From NCBI GenBank assembly GCA_019694455.1, contig JAIBBY010000002.1, positions 62,001 to 126,000 on the forward strand: 64,000 nucleotides of DNA. Direction: 5' to 3'. A program made the translations under genes and the position numbers. The notes under the pieces are model-generated. The model saw only the letters and a program-made list of their open reading frames with translations, had not been told where the DNA came from and did no database searches. Positions 34,826 through 43,874 of this stretch are shown one piece after another. The first letter of the stretch is position 1; each line of letters starts with the position of its first letter. Source of the stretch: Pirellulales bacterium (lineage in GTDB: Bacteria > Planctomycetota > Planctomycetia > Pirellulales > JAEUIK01).

Positions 34826-36274
34826 CTAAATTCTCGCAGCATTTTCAGGGGTATCGCAACCTATCACCACTGCTGCCGCGGCCTGGCCGCTTTCGATGCA
34901 AGCCGGCACGCCGACGCCGCGGTAGGCGTTGCCGCACAGGGCCAAGCCCGGCAGGCGCCGCGCCCGCGCGAAGATGCGATCGACACGCTCGGCATGCCCC
35001 ACATGATATTGCGGCATGGCCTGCCGCCAGCGCACCAGCCGAAAGAGCGCCGGTTCGCCGCGCGCGCCGAGCAGTTCGGCCAGTTCGCGAAGCGCGAGTT
35101 GGCGAATGGCGTCGTCATCCAGTTCGTGCAAGTGAGGCTGGCAAGCTCCACCGAGAAATGCCCGCAGTAGCACGTGCCCTGCCGGCGCGCGATGCGGAAA
35201 CTTCACGCTCGTAAAACTGCACGAGAGGATCGGGCGTCGCTCGATCTCTGGGACGACAAAGCCAAAAGCGTCGAGCGGGTGGGCGATTTGCTCGCGTCGG
35301 TATCCGATCTGGGCGATCACGCAGCCGGCATATTCGATAGCGGCGAGTTCGGCGGCCAGGTCGGCGTCGAGCGGCGCCAAGAGGCTGGCGGCGTGGCGAC
35401 TGGCGCAAGCGACGATCACGGCGTCTGCCTCCTGCGGTTCGCCGCCGGAGATGGCGAGTCGCCACCTGCCGGTGGGCAAGCGCTCCAGACGCTCGACGCG
35501 CTGCGCCAAGTGAATTGATTGCTGCGGGAGGCTGGCCGCCAGGGCCTCGACCAGGCTTTGCATGCCGCGTCTGGGCGCGACGAAGAGGCTGTAGCGGGCG
35601 CCGCTGTGATGATGGTCTTTGCCCGACTGTTTTTTTCCGGCGCGGATGCCGCGATAGAGGCTGCCGTGTCGGCGTTCCATGTCGACGAAGCGCGGCAGCG
35701 CGGCGCGCATGGAGAGTTTGTTGGGGTCGGCGGTATAGATGCCGCTGACCAAGGGTTGCGCCAGCCGCTCAAAGGCTTCGCGCCCTAACCGGCGGCGGCC
35801 AAAGCTGGCGAAGCTTTCGTCGGCGTCGTCGCGCCGCGCCGGCAACAGCGCCTCGGCGAAGAGGCGGAGCTTGCCGGGCCAGGAGAGAATCGGGCTGGCG
35901 ACGATTGGCCTCAGGCGCGCGGCGGTGAGCAGCGTGAAGCCGTCGGGCAGCTTTTGCAGTTTGCCGCGGGCGACAACATAGGCGGTGCGATGGCGATCGT
36001 CGGTTGGGAGCAGTTCGGACTCAAAACCGATGCGGCGACACAACTCGACGGCGGCCGGTGGATCGGTGATGAAGTTGTCGGCGCTTTGTTCCAATAGCCA
36101 GTCGTCATCGATCTCGGTCTTGAGCACGCCGCCCAGCCGGTGGCCGGCCTCCCACAGGGTGACCGTCGCGCCGGGATCGAGCTCGCGGGCGCGCTGCGCG
36201 GCGGCCAGGCCGCTGATGCCGCCGCCGATCACCGCGATTTGCCGACCGGTAGGGGAGGTTGTGGATGGGGCCAT
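34826..36274 (-). CDS. hemG: protoporphyrinogen/coproporphyrinogen oxidase, HemY type
   Basis: A 482-residue FAD enzyme of late heme synthesis. The N-terminal dinucleotide motif is QIAVIGGGISGLAAAQRARE, followed by TLWEAGHRLGGVLKTE, typical of the HemY/PPO group. Next come EQSADNFITDPPAAVELCRR and LFVAPRRGMQSLVEAL, both seen in PPO-like proteins. It could oxidise protoporphyrinogen or coproporphyrinogen; from the sequence alone the pathway branch is not fixed. The ATG starting MAPSTTSP was preferred to a more upstream one because the FAD motif lies close. No other heme gene is adjacent. Confidence 0.93.
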   Translation of the reverse strand: MAPSTTSPTGRQIAVIGGGISGLAAAQRARELDPGATVTLWEAGHRLGGVLKTEIDDDWLLEQSADNFITDPPAAVELCRRIGFESELLPTDDRHRTAYVVARGKLQKLPDGFTLLTAARLRPIVASPILSWPGKLRLFAEALLPARRDDADESFASFGRRRLGREAFERLAQPLVSGIYTADPNKLSMRAALPRFVDMERRHGSLYRGIRAGKKQSGKDHHHSGARYSLFVAPRRGMQSLVEALAASLPQQSIHLAQRVERLERLPTGRWRLAISGGEPQEADAVIVACASRHAASLLAPLDADLAAELAAIEYAGCVIAQIGYRREQIAHPLDAFGFVVPEIERRPILSCSFTSVKFPHRAPAGHVLLRAFLGGACQPHLHELDDDAIRQLALRELAELLGARGEPALFRLVRWRQAMPQYHVGHAERVDRIFARARRLPGLALCGNAYRGVGVPACIESGQAAAAVVIGCDTPENAARI

Positions 36275-36493
36275 GACTCCATGGTACCCGAACGACGCGG
36301 GGGGCAATGGCATCGCGCCGAGCGTTGAAAAGGGGGGGCGGCTAGTGCATGATGGTTGGGCTAAATTGGCGGCTTGGCGTCAGGGTGGTCTTGGGTCTGC
36401 CCGCGTGTGGGTCGCCGCCCAAGTACGAGATTGGCGCGCTGCTCGCGCCGCGATGGTCGCGCCCCGCGGGGCGCCTTCTGGGAGAGCCTTGAG

Positions 36494-37393
36494 TTGGAAG
36501 AGACAGCAGTTGACACGTCGGCGCAGGCGCGGCGGCGGCGCATCCGCGAAATCGAAGTGATGGTGGCCGACATCCTGGTCGAGACGCCCGACACCACGAC
36601 GCTGGTGTTCTTCACCGGCAACGACCGGCTGGAGTATGAGGCGGGACACTTTCTGACCATCGACCCGCATCAGTTCAAGGCGCTCGATCGCTTCACGCGC
36701 TACCTGGAGGACATGAAAGGGAAGAAAGAGCCCCCGCGCGCGTACTCGATGTGCTCTGCCCCGCACGAAAAGTATCTGGCGGTGACGGTCAAGGAGGAGG
36801 AGTACATCACCGGGCAGACGAAGTATCCGCCGCTGTTGTCGCCGCTGTTGGTGCGGCGGGTGCTTAAGGGGCAGCGGATGGTGGTGACCGGGTTCACTGG
36901 GCCGTACACGCTGCCGCGCGACATCGAATCGAAGACCGATCATCTGGTGCATATCTGCGCCGGCTCGGGGAGCGTGCCGAACCTGAGCATCATCAAGCAC
37001 GCGTTGCAAACCGGAATGAAGCTGCGGCACACGTTTGTCTATAGCAACAAGACGTACGGCGATGTGATCTTTCGCCGCGAATTGGACGAACTGGAGCACG
37101 CCCATCCAGGCAAGCTGCGCGTGATTCACACGCTGACGCGGGAGCCGGCGGCGCCGTCGCACGGCCCCAACTATCGCGTGGGGCGCATCGGCGAGGGGTT
37201 GTTGCGCGAGTTGATCCCCGACCCTTCGGCAGTGCATGTGTTTTGTTGCGGGCCGGCGATCACCAAATACGATCGCGACCTGGCGAAGGAGCGCGGGCAA
37301 GACCCGCCGCCGCGCTTCATGGAAACGACGCTCGCCGCGCTCGACAAGCTGGGGATGAAGAAGGAACAGATTCACCGCGAGAGCTACGGCTAG
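36494..37393 (+). CDS. FNR-type ferredoxin/flavodoxin NADP reductase-like oxidoreductase
   Basis: A 299-residue flavoprotein with a FAD-binding barrel and an NAD(P)-binding domain. The FAD motif is PPRAYSMCSAP (the RxYS-type), and GPYTLPRD lies in the barrel. The nucleotide domain begins with VHICAGSGSVPNLSIIKHAL and ends in CCGPAITKYDRDL. No 2Fe-2S centre is coded at the C-terminus, so electrons go to or from a separate protein. The best start is TTG with a GGAGAG site upstream, because no ATG lies near the family N-terminus. It could be related to BoxA-like or benzoyl-CoA-oxygenase reductases. The precise partner is unknown. Confidence 0.85.
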   Translation: MEETAVDTSAQARRRRIREIEVMVADILVETPDTTTLVFFTGNDRLEYEAGHFLTIDPHQFKALDRFTRYLEDMKGKKEPPRAYSMCSAPHEKYLAVTVKEEEYITGQTKYPPLLSPLLVRRVLKGQRMVVTGFTGPYTLPRDIESKTDHLVHICAGSGSVPNLSIIKHALQTGMKLRHTFVYSNKTYGDVIFRRELDELEHAHPGKLRVIHTLTREPAAPSHGPNYRVGRIGEGLLRELIPDPSAVHVFCCGPAITKYDRDLAKERGQDPPPRFMETTLAALDKLGMKKEQIHRESYG

Positions 37394-37532
37394 TCAGCGC
37401 GTAGTTCGCGCGAGTCATGCTTGGCGCGCGGCGCCAGCCATCTCGTCCCGTCGCGCGCGGCCGATTGAGTCGCGACGCGTTGGGGGTTACAACAGCGGCG
37501 GTTCGATTCGCTGGTTATGAGGACGATTGGAC

Positions 37533-38462
37533 ATGCCGCGCGCGGAAAGCAGTGTTGCCCCTGGCTGGTGGGATTACACCACACTCGATCAAAAACTAGT
37601 GGCCGACGCCGCCGCGCTGACCGGCGAACAGGTGTTTGGCCTGTCGCGGCCTGGCTTTCGGGTGGTGGTGTACGACACCCTGGAAGAATTCTATCTGGCT
37701 GAGGCGCTGGAATACATTCACGCCTGGCGGCAGTCGACGCTCGACAACCCGGTGGGAATCTGCGGACCGATCGGGCCGACAGAGCAATTGCCGCTGGTGG
37801 CGCGGCTGGTGAACGACTTGGAACTGGACGTGCGCAGCGCGCACTTCTGGGGGATGGACGAGTGGTACCTGGATGGGCAGGCGGCGCCGCTTGCGCATCC
37901 GTTGTCGTTCGAGCGCGCCGACCGCGAGTTGTGCTTCGATCGGATTCACCCCTCGCTGCGGATGCCGGACGAGCAGTTGCACTTTCCCAAGACTGATGTG
38001 CGGCCGTTTATCGAGAGTTGGCGGTCTGCCCGCTGCGCGGTGATGCAAGGAGGCCAGGGGGAGGTGAAGCACTGGGCGTTCAACGATCCGCCACGGCGCG
38101 AAGGGCAGTGGACGGCGGAGCCGCCGCCGCCGGCGGAGTATTTGAAGCTGTCGACGCGCATCGTCGATTTGCATCCGATGACGTTGATTCAGAACGCGCG
38201 GACCAGCGGGGGCGGGAGCGTGGCGAGCGTACCGCGGCAGGCGATCACCGTGGGCCCCCAAGAAACGTGGCAGGCCGAGAAGGTGAGCATCTGGCATGCG
38301 GGCAATCACGACAACCCGTTTGGCATGCGGCTGACGACGCTGATGATTTCCAAGAACATCGCCGACGCGGCCGTGCCGATGTCGCTGTTGGCGCAGCATC
38401 CCAACGTGCAGTTCAATTTCTATCGCCACGGTATCGGAAGCTGCCAGGCCGAGATGCATTAG
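37533..38462 (+). CDS. glucosamine-6-phosphate deaminase-like protein
   Basis: A 309-residue protein of the NagB/RpiA-like fold. The stretch [18 protein letters not shown] corresponds to the phosphate-binding loop, [12 protein letters not shown] to the conserved acid region and [15 protein letters not shown] to the G-x-G-x-D-G-H-I-A-F-N-E-P motif of NagB, though here several catalytic residues differ (the GHIAF His is replaced). It may therefore not be a true deaminase. The ATG follows GAGG about ten bases upstream. It starts a group of three same-strand genes, 12 bases before the acetyltransferase. Confidence 0.85.
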   Translation: MPRAESSVAPGWWDYTTLDQKLVADAAALTGEQVFGLSRPGFRVVVYDTLEEFYLAEALEYIHAWRQSTLDNPVGICGPIGPTEQLPLVARLVNDLELDVRSAHFWGMDEWYLDGQAAPLAHPLSFERADRELCFDRIHPSLRMPDEQLHFPKTDVRPFIESWRSARCAVMQGGQGEVKHWAFNDPPRREGQWTAEPPPPAEYLKLSTRIVDLHPMTLIQNARTSGGGSVASVPRQAITVGPQETWQAEKVSIWHAGNHDNPFGMRLTTLMISKNIADAAVPMSLLAQHPNVQFNFYRHGIGSCQAEMH

Positions 38463-38474
38463 GACGCGATTGGG

Positions 38475-39125
38475 ATGTGCGCGATGGCAGCAGCGCGGCC
38501 ACCCATGCAAATTGAGTTACTCGATCGACAACGAGTTGGCGCGGCGGCCGACGCGCTGGCGCGCGGATTTCAGAACGACCCGCTGTATTCGTTTGTCGTG
38601 CCGCACGCGGAGCATCGCCGCCGGTGGCTGCCGATCTTCTGGCGTCAGATATTGAAAACCACGCAGCCGTTGGGACACACCTATCTGGCGGTGGACGACG
38701 CGGGCCAGATCGGCGGGGTGATCGCGCTGACGCCGCCGGGTAAGTTCCCGCATTCGTGGTGGAGCGACCAGCGGATGTTTTGGAACATTCTGCTGCGCCC
38801 GCTGCCGTGGGTGCCTGCTCTCCGGCCGCTGTGGCCGCTGAAGCGCTACGCCGAGGCGTTCGACGCCATGCACCCGGCCGATCCGCACTGGTACGTCGAT
38901 GTGCTGGGGGTTGATCTGGCGCGGCAGCGCGGCGGCATCGGCCGGCGGCTGATGGGGCGGGCGATCGAGTTGTCGCGGGCCAGCGGCGATTTGCTGTGGC
39001 TGGAGACGGAGAACGTGGCCAACGTGCCGTACTACGAATCGCTGGGGTACGTCGCGAGCGAGCGGCGCGATCCGGTGGCGGGCGGCCCGCCGACGATCGG
39101 CATGCGACGCGACTGCGATACTTAG
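38475..39125 (+). CDS. GNAT-family N-acetyltransferase
   Basis: A 216-residue protein with the GNAT acetyltransferase fold. The acetyl-CoA binding region GVDLARQRGGIGRRLMGRAIEL shows the Q/R-x-x-G-x-G/A motif as RQRGGIG, followed by LETENVANVPYYESLGYV, which is the typical motif B. The N-terminal half, FQNDPLYSFVVPHAE, resembles the GNAT family of small-molecule acetylases (yeast Mpr1-like). The substrate is unknown. Two other ATG codons lie shortly downstream, but the first matches a RBS-like AGGA sequence ten bases upstream. Confidence 0.88.
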   Translation: MCAMAAARPPMQIELLDRQRVGAAADALARGFQNDPLYSFVVPHAEHRRRWLPIFWRQILKTTQPLGHTYLAVDDAGQIGGVIALTPPGKFPHSWWSDQRMFWNILLRPLPWVPALRPLWPLKRYAEAFDAMHPADPHWYVDVLGVDLARQRGGIGRRLMGRAIELSRASGDLLWLETENVANVPYYESLGYVASERRDPVAGGPPTIGMRRDCDT

Positions 39126-39250
39126 TTGGCTCAGTTCGGGCCAATTGGTCGCGGAAAACGCGCTTCTCTCGTCGCTATGTAACACGCCCCGCCCGGCTTG
39201 CGCTTAGCTGCCAGTGGGCTATCTGGGTGACGCGCCGGGAGTGAATCGCC

Positions 39251-40510
39251 ATGCCAAGGCACATTGTTTCGTTACAGAATTGCAGCGAGTTTCGGCAGAC
39301 CTTGGAAGCGCGGCCGCCGGTTTTGTTGCACGCGACCGCCGCGCTGGCGATGGCGGCGATCGGCGTTGCGCTGGTGTGGGCCGCGCTGACCCCGGCGACC
39401 TTGGTGGTGCGTTCGACGGGGCGGGTGCGGCCTGTGGCGCAAACGGCGCCGGTCTTTGCGCCGGCGACCACCAAGGCCGATCTACGGATCGCGCGGGTGC
39501 TGCACCGCGAGGGAGATCGCGTGGCGCGGGGCGCGCCGCTGGCGGTGCTCGATACGCAGCGCTTGGAAAACGACGTGGCGCGGCTGACGCGCACGATCGC
39601 CACCACCGACGCGGAGCTGGTCAAGCTGGACGAACTGGCCGAGCGGTTGACCACGCAATTCGCCGCGGCCGAGGCCAAGGCGCAGGCCGAGCTTGAGCAG
39701 GCGACGCGCGAGATCGAGCGAACCAAGACATTGCGCGAGAGCGAAGCGCGGCGCATGGAAGCGGAATTGACTGCCGCCCGCGACCGGCATGAACGCAATT
39801 TGAAACTGGCGGCGACCAACGCCGTGACCGCGGCGACTGTGGTGGAAGGCGAGAGCAAGCTGCGCGAAAGCGAGGAGAAGTTGGCGACCGCGCGGCTGCC
39901 GGTGGACGAGAGCAAGCGCGCCGTGTTCGAGCGGGCATTGGCGCTGGTGGGCGAGGATCATCAGGTCAAGCTGGCCGAACTCGACGCGCGGCGGGTGGCC
40001 AAGCGCGGCGAGCGGGCCACCGCCGAGAAAGACCTGGCGAACTTGACGCTCGAACTCGAACAGGCCACGCTGCGCGCGCCGATCGACGGCGTGGTGACCA
40101 AGGGACGCTATCGCGTCGGCGATCGGATCGAGCCGGGCAAGGCGGCGTTTGAACTGGCGGCCGACGACGCCTATTGCTTCGAGGCGGCGGTGGTCAGTGA
40201 AGACGTGGGGCGATTGCGGCAACAGATGAAGGCGCGGGTCAAGTTCGACGCCTTCGACTTTCAGCGCTACGGCACGCTGGCGGGGGAGGTGTCGTTCATC
40301 TCGCCCGACTCGACGCTGCTGACCGAGCCGGCGGGGCGCGGCACGGTTTACGTGGTACGGGTGCGGCTGACGGGGCGCGAGTTGCGGCGGGGCGAGCTGC
40401 GCGGCGCCATTAAGCTAGGAATGGCCGGAACGGTGGAGATCGTCACCGATCGGCAGAGCGTGCTGATGGTGCTGGTGCGGCGGATTCGCTCGTCGATCAG
40501 CCTGGGTTAG
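39251..40510 (+). CDS. HlyD-like secretion adaptor without a transporter partner
   Basis: A 419-residue protein. A membrane helix (about residues 27-50) is followed by a biotinyl-lipoyl half, RVLHREGDRVARGAPLAVLD, a very long charged coiled coil (about 96-270), and the second lipoyl half, ATLRAPIDGVVTKGRYRVGDRI, then beta-barrel repeats. This is the classical HlyD-type membrane-fusion architecture of type I secretion. A GGGAG site lies nine bases before the ATG. No ABC transporter or TolC gene is adjacent; the next gene is convergent. It may serve a transporter encoded elsewhere. Confidence 0.88.
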   Translation: MPRHIVSLQNCSEFRQTLEARPPVLLHATAALAMAAIGVALVWAALTPATLVVRSTGRVRPVAQTAPVFAPATTKADLRIARVLHREGDRVARGAPLAVLDTQRLENDVARLTRTIATTDAELVKLDELAERLTTQFAAAEAKAQAELEQATREIERTKTLRESEARRMEAELTAARDRHERNLKLAATNAVTAATVVEGESKLRESEEKLATARLPVDESKRAVFERALALVGEDHQVKLAELDARRVAKRGERATAEKDLANLTLELEQATLRAPIDGVVTKGRYRVGDRIEPGKAAFELAADDAYCFEAAVVSEDVGRLRQQMKARVKFDAFDFQRYGTLAGEVSFISPDSTLLTEPAGRGTVYVVRVRLTGRELRRGELRGAIKLGMAGTVEIVTDRQSVLMVLVRRIRSSISLG

Positions 40511-40518
40511 CCGACGGC

Positions 40519-42930
40519 CTATTGCCGGATGAGCCACAACTCCGAGACCTGGCTGCCGCGGCCATTGTCTCCCAGACCGGGCTCGCGACTCCAGGAGAGT
40601 TCCAGCACGCCGTCGGCGGTGGCCTCGGCGGGGACATCGAACTCGATGGGACGCACCGGAAAGGGCTTTTGCACGAAGGGGTGCACCTCAAAACGCTCGT
40701 CGGCCACCAGGCGAATCATTTTGCGCAGCCCATCGCCGGCATAGACGACGCGGAGGCGATAGCGGGCGGCGGGATCGAGATTTTCGTAGCGAGCCTGGAG
40801 CGGCTGTTCCAATAGCGTCTCGGCATGATCGATCCACGAGTGGCGCCAGACGCCGCCGCCGGCGTTGTCTTCGTCGATGCCCTCGTCGAAGCCGACGTGC
40901 GACGAAAGGAGCGAGGCGGGATCTTCGGCAAACGGCAGGCCGCGCACCAAGTGTGGCTGCGCGGCGGTATCGCCAAAGTCGTCGTAGAATCCGCCCGGAC
41001 CGGGATTTTTCCAATCGACGATCTTGCGAATCGCTGCGAGTTGCTGGTCGGCCGCGCCGAGCGAGCGAATCACCGCGAACTGCTCGACTAGCCAGCGGCG
41101 GTTGTTGAGCGGAAAGTCGAGCGTGTCGAGCGTGGCGCCGCGATCGACGTCGATGGCGCCGTACTTCTCGACGCTGGTCTGCATGCGAATCGATTGCCAC
41201 AAGTCTTCCGCCAGCGCGTAGACGCGATCGCGCAGGTCGGTGGCGACGTGCTCTTGATCGGCGCGGGCAAGCGACTGTTGGGCGGCGCCGAGCGCGGCTT
41301 CGATCGATTCTGGTTTAGCGGAGCGCAAGGCGTCGAGCGCGGCGGCTTCGAGGTCGGTTTCCCAGAGCAAGCGGCGGCGGACATAGGCGTCGTAGTAGGC
41401 GCGATAGAGCGCCTGTTGAAAGCGCCAGTTGCCGCGCAGCTTGGCGTCGGCCGCGCGCTCCAGGTCTTGCGCTTGCGCCAGTGTGACTTCGACCTGCTGG
41501 TTGGTGGCCAAGGGGCCTCGCCAGTTGCGCTCTAGCGCCATCAGGAGTTGGGCGAAGGCATCGCGCTGGGCATGGCCGATGAAGTAGCCGCTGTACTCGC
41601 GGAGGATGTCGATCGGGGGGCGATCGTCCCAGCCCAGGCCGCTCCAGATGAACTTGTTGACGTCGTCGTTGCAGCCCTCGGAGTAGGTAAGAAATCCGAT
41701 GGTATGCGGTTGCAACAAGCGGAAGATGGCCGCCTGATCGACCGGTCGCGGATTGACGCACTCGCGCCCCGAGGTGACGGCGTGCGCCACATCCCAGTCG
41801 GGCACCGGGTACTGGCACTGGCGGCTGTGGGTGATGTCGGGGTAGTGGCGGATGGGATATTGCTGTGGCACGAGGGACCGCAATTCCGGCAGGCCGACGC
41901 GCACCTGCGGGCCGAACACCACCCCGGCCAACCACTTGGGTTGCTCGTTCTTGAGGATGGCGATGAACTCGTCGAGCCACTCCTGATTGAAGCTTTGCGG
42001 CGAGACCCACATTTGGGCCTGGGGGTGCTTCACTCGCAGCCGGGCGGTTTGCTTTTCCAACAGCGGCATCAGGTATTTGGGGCGCGTGCGGCCGGGGTCG
42101 CCACCGGGGACAAAGATGGCGTCGATCCGCGGCACGGCGTCGAACACGCGGCCCCACTCCTCGATCGCCGCTTCCACCGTGCGCGGGTTGTCGTAGTCGC
42201 GGTCGAGCGCGGGGTACCAGATCCAGACATCCAGGCCATAGTCGTCGCAGATGCGCGACATGCCCGCCATCATTTCCAATTGCGGCCTGGGAAAATGGGG
42301 ACTGGTGGGGTCGTCGTCGGTGCGCGGCGGGACCAGTTCGATGGCGTTGGCGCCAAAGACCGCCAGATCGCGAATGTATTGGTCCCAGACCGGCAAGTCC
42401 CAGGCGTCGTAGGCGTTGGTCTTGGGGCGATAGCCAAGCTGATGGCCGCGCAAGGAATAGCGCGGCGCCGAGTAAAGATCGGCCACGGCGTTGAGTTCGA
42501 CCTTGCCGGCCTGCATGGCGAGCGCGCGCAAGAGGTGTCCCACGCCAAAGAGCAGGCCGCGCTCGTCGTCACCCGAAACGATGACGACGGGGCGCTGGTG
42601 ATGCTCGCGCGACACTAGACGAAACGCCTCGGGGCGCCGCGAGCTGAGCCGCGCCAGTTCCTCGGCGAAGGGACCGGCAAACGATGGGGCTGCGTCGATC
42701 TCGCCCAGCGCGATCACGGGGGCGTCGCCGTCAGGCCAGGTGGTGGCAATCTGCCAGCGGACGCCGGTTCGCTTGTCGACTTCTTCGACGAGCAGCGCCG
42801 CCGCTTTTTGGTTGCGCGCTGACGCTTGGGGCGAGACAACCACCGTGGCGGTCGTCAGATCGACCGCAGCGACGGTGGGGGCGAGCAACAGAGAAATCAC
42901 AACGGCCAGAAGCGTCTGCGGTTTTGTCAT
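40519..42930 (-). CDS. secreted glycoside-hydrolase-like protein (GH20/GH67 N-terminal fold)
   Basis: An 803-residue protein with a signal peptide (cleavage after TVAA). Residues about 25-145 look like the N-terminal domain shared by GH20 and GH67 enzymes, with ALGEIDAAPSF and ERGLLFGVGHLLRAL. A TIM barrel follows, beginning with SAPRYSLRGHQLGYRP, with ELVPPRTDDDPTSPHFP, FVPGGDPGRTRPKYL and MWVSPQSFNQEW. An alpha-helical and a C-terminal galactose-binding-like region follow. It may act on uronic-acid or amino-sugar polymers; from the sequence the catalytic acids cannot be fixed. It is divergent from the TrpF-like gene. Confidence 0.75.
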   Translation of the reverse strand: MTKPQTLLAVVISLLLAPTVAAVDLTTATVVVSPQASARNQKAAALLVEEVDKRTGVRWQIATTWPDGDAPVIALGEIDAAPSFAGPFAEELARLSSRRPEAFRLVSREHHQRPVVIVSGDDERGLLFGVGHLLRALAMQAGKVELNAVADLYSAPRYSLRGHQLGYRPKTNAYDAWDLPVWDQYIRDLAVFGANAIELVPPRTDDDPTSPHFPRPQLEMMAGMSRICDDYGLDVWIWYPALDRDYDNPRTVEAAIEEWGRVFDAVPRIDAIFVPGGDPGRTRPKYLMPLLEKQTARLRVKHPQAQMWVSPQSFNQEWLDEFIAILKNEQPKWLAGVVFGPQVRVGLPELRSLVPQQYPIRHYPDITHSRQCQYPVPDWDVAHAVTSGRECVNPRPVDQAAIFRLLQPHTIGFLTYSEGCNDDVNKFIWSGLGWDDRPPIDILREYSGYFIGHAQRDAFAQLLMALERNWRGPLATNQQVEVTLAQAQDLERAADAKLRGNWRFQQALYRAYYDAYVRRRLLWETDLEAAALDALRSAKPESIEAALGAAQQSLARADQEHVATDLRDRVYALAEDLWQSIRMQTSVEKYGAIDVDRGATLDTLDFPLNNRRWLVEQFAVIRSLGAADQQLAAIRKIVDWKNPGPGGFYDDFGDTAAQPHLVRGLPFAEDPASLLSSHVGFDEGIDEDNAGGGVWRHSWIDHAETLLEQPLQARYENLDPAARYRLRVVYAGDGLRKMIRLVADERFEVHPFVQKPFPVRPIEFDVPAEATADGVLELSWSREPGLGDNGRGSQVSELWLIRQ

Positions 42931-43044
42931 TCAGAATCCCTAACTGTTGTATCATGCATAATGCGTTTAGCATGTTCGGTAGTTTGTTTAGAAATCGTTG
43001 CGCTCAAGCTCTGAACCGACACTTTAGGCGGCTTCGACATACTC

Positions 43045-43710
43045 ATGCAAACACGTCCCAGAGTCAAAATCTGTTGCATCAAGTCTCCCCTGGAAGCGAA
43101 GCTGGCCATTGATTGCGGAGCGTCGGCATTGGGCTTGGTTTCGTCCATGCCAAGTGGCCCCGGGGTGATTTCGGAGGAGACAATTGCTTTGATTGCTGGC
43201 GTGGTGCCGCCGCCGATCGCTAGCTTCCTCCTCACGAGCGAGCATTTGGCGGAGGCCATCATCGCGCAGCAGCGCCGCTGTCGCACGAACACACTACAAC
43301 TTTGCGATCACTTGCCCGCGACGGTCTATTCCCGCCTCCGTTCTGAGTTGCCGGGGATCTCGCTGGTTCAAGTCGTCCATGTGACCGGTCCGGAGTCGTT
43401 GGATTACGCGGTAGCCGCGGCGGCGCATGTGGACGCGTTGCTGCTCGACTCCGGCAATCCGGGGCTCGCTGTCAAGGAACTTGGCGGCACCGGGCGCGTT
43501 CACGATTGGACATGGAGCCGCCGCATCCGGGATGCCGTCGGCATACCGCTCTTTCTGGCGGGTGGGCTAACCGCGACCAACGTCGCTGATGCCATATCCG
43601 CCGTCGAGCCGTTTGGCCTCGACCTGTGCAGCAGCGTCCGTACCAACGGCGACCTCGACGCCGTCAAACTTCGAGCATTCTTTGCCGCCATTCCCAAGGG
43701 CGCCGCCTAA
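43045..43710 (+). CDS. TrpF-like phosphoribosylanthranilate isomerase paralogue
   Basis: A 221-residue TIM barrel related to TrpF. The N-terminus VKICCIKSPLEAKLAI keeps the catalytic Cys10 of the VKICG motif, but the following Gly is Cys. VDALLLDSGNP contains the conserved Asp. FLAGGLTATNVADAI and PFGLDLCSSVRT are the phosphate-binding parts. The usual substrate segment SPRYVS is replaced by MPSGPGVIS, and the extra motif GTGRVHDWTWSRRI is present. This fits a widespread TrpF-like subfamily whose function is uncertain. No trp gene is nearby. A true TrpF role is not assured. Confidence 0.8.
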   Translation: MQTRPRVKICCIKSPLEAKLAIDCGASALGLVSSMPSGPGVISEETIALIAGVVPPPIASFLLTSEHLAEAIIAQQRRCRTNTLQLCDHLPATVYSRLRSELPGISLVQVVHVTGPESLDYAVAAAAHVDALLLDSGNPGLAVKELGGTGRVHDWTWSRRIRDAVGIPLFLAGGLTATNVADAISAVEPFGLDLCSSVRTNGDLDAVKLRAFFAAIPKGAA

Positions 43711-43874
43711 CTCGCGTGTGGCAGCGATCCGCCAGACAGGTGCGGCGGCGGTCGCAGAGCTTGATCGATGGGCTACGGCGTGACGTCGTACTATTCTTGT
43801 TTGCGGCCTAGGATGCTTCTTGGGTTTGATTTCGCCGCTGGTGGGCGTTTAAGCGCGGGTGAATTGTGCGGCAT

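Noticed and set aside
39251-40510. RiPP or bacteriocin export operon
   Set aside because: Only the adaptor is present. No precursor peptide, peptidase-type ABC transporter or modification enzyme is near.
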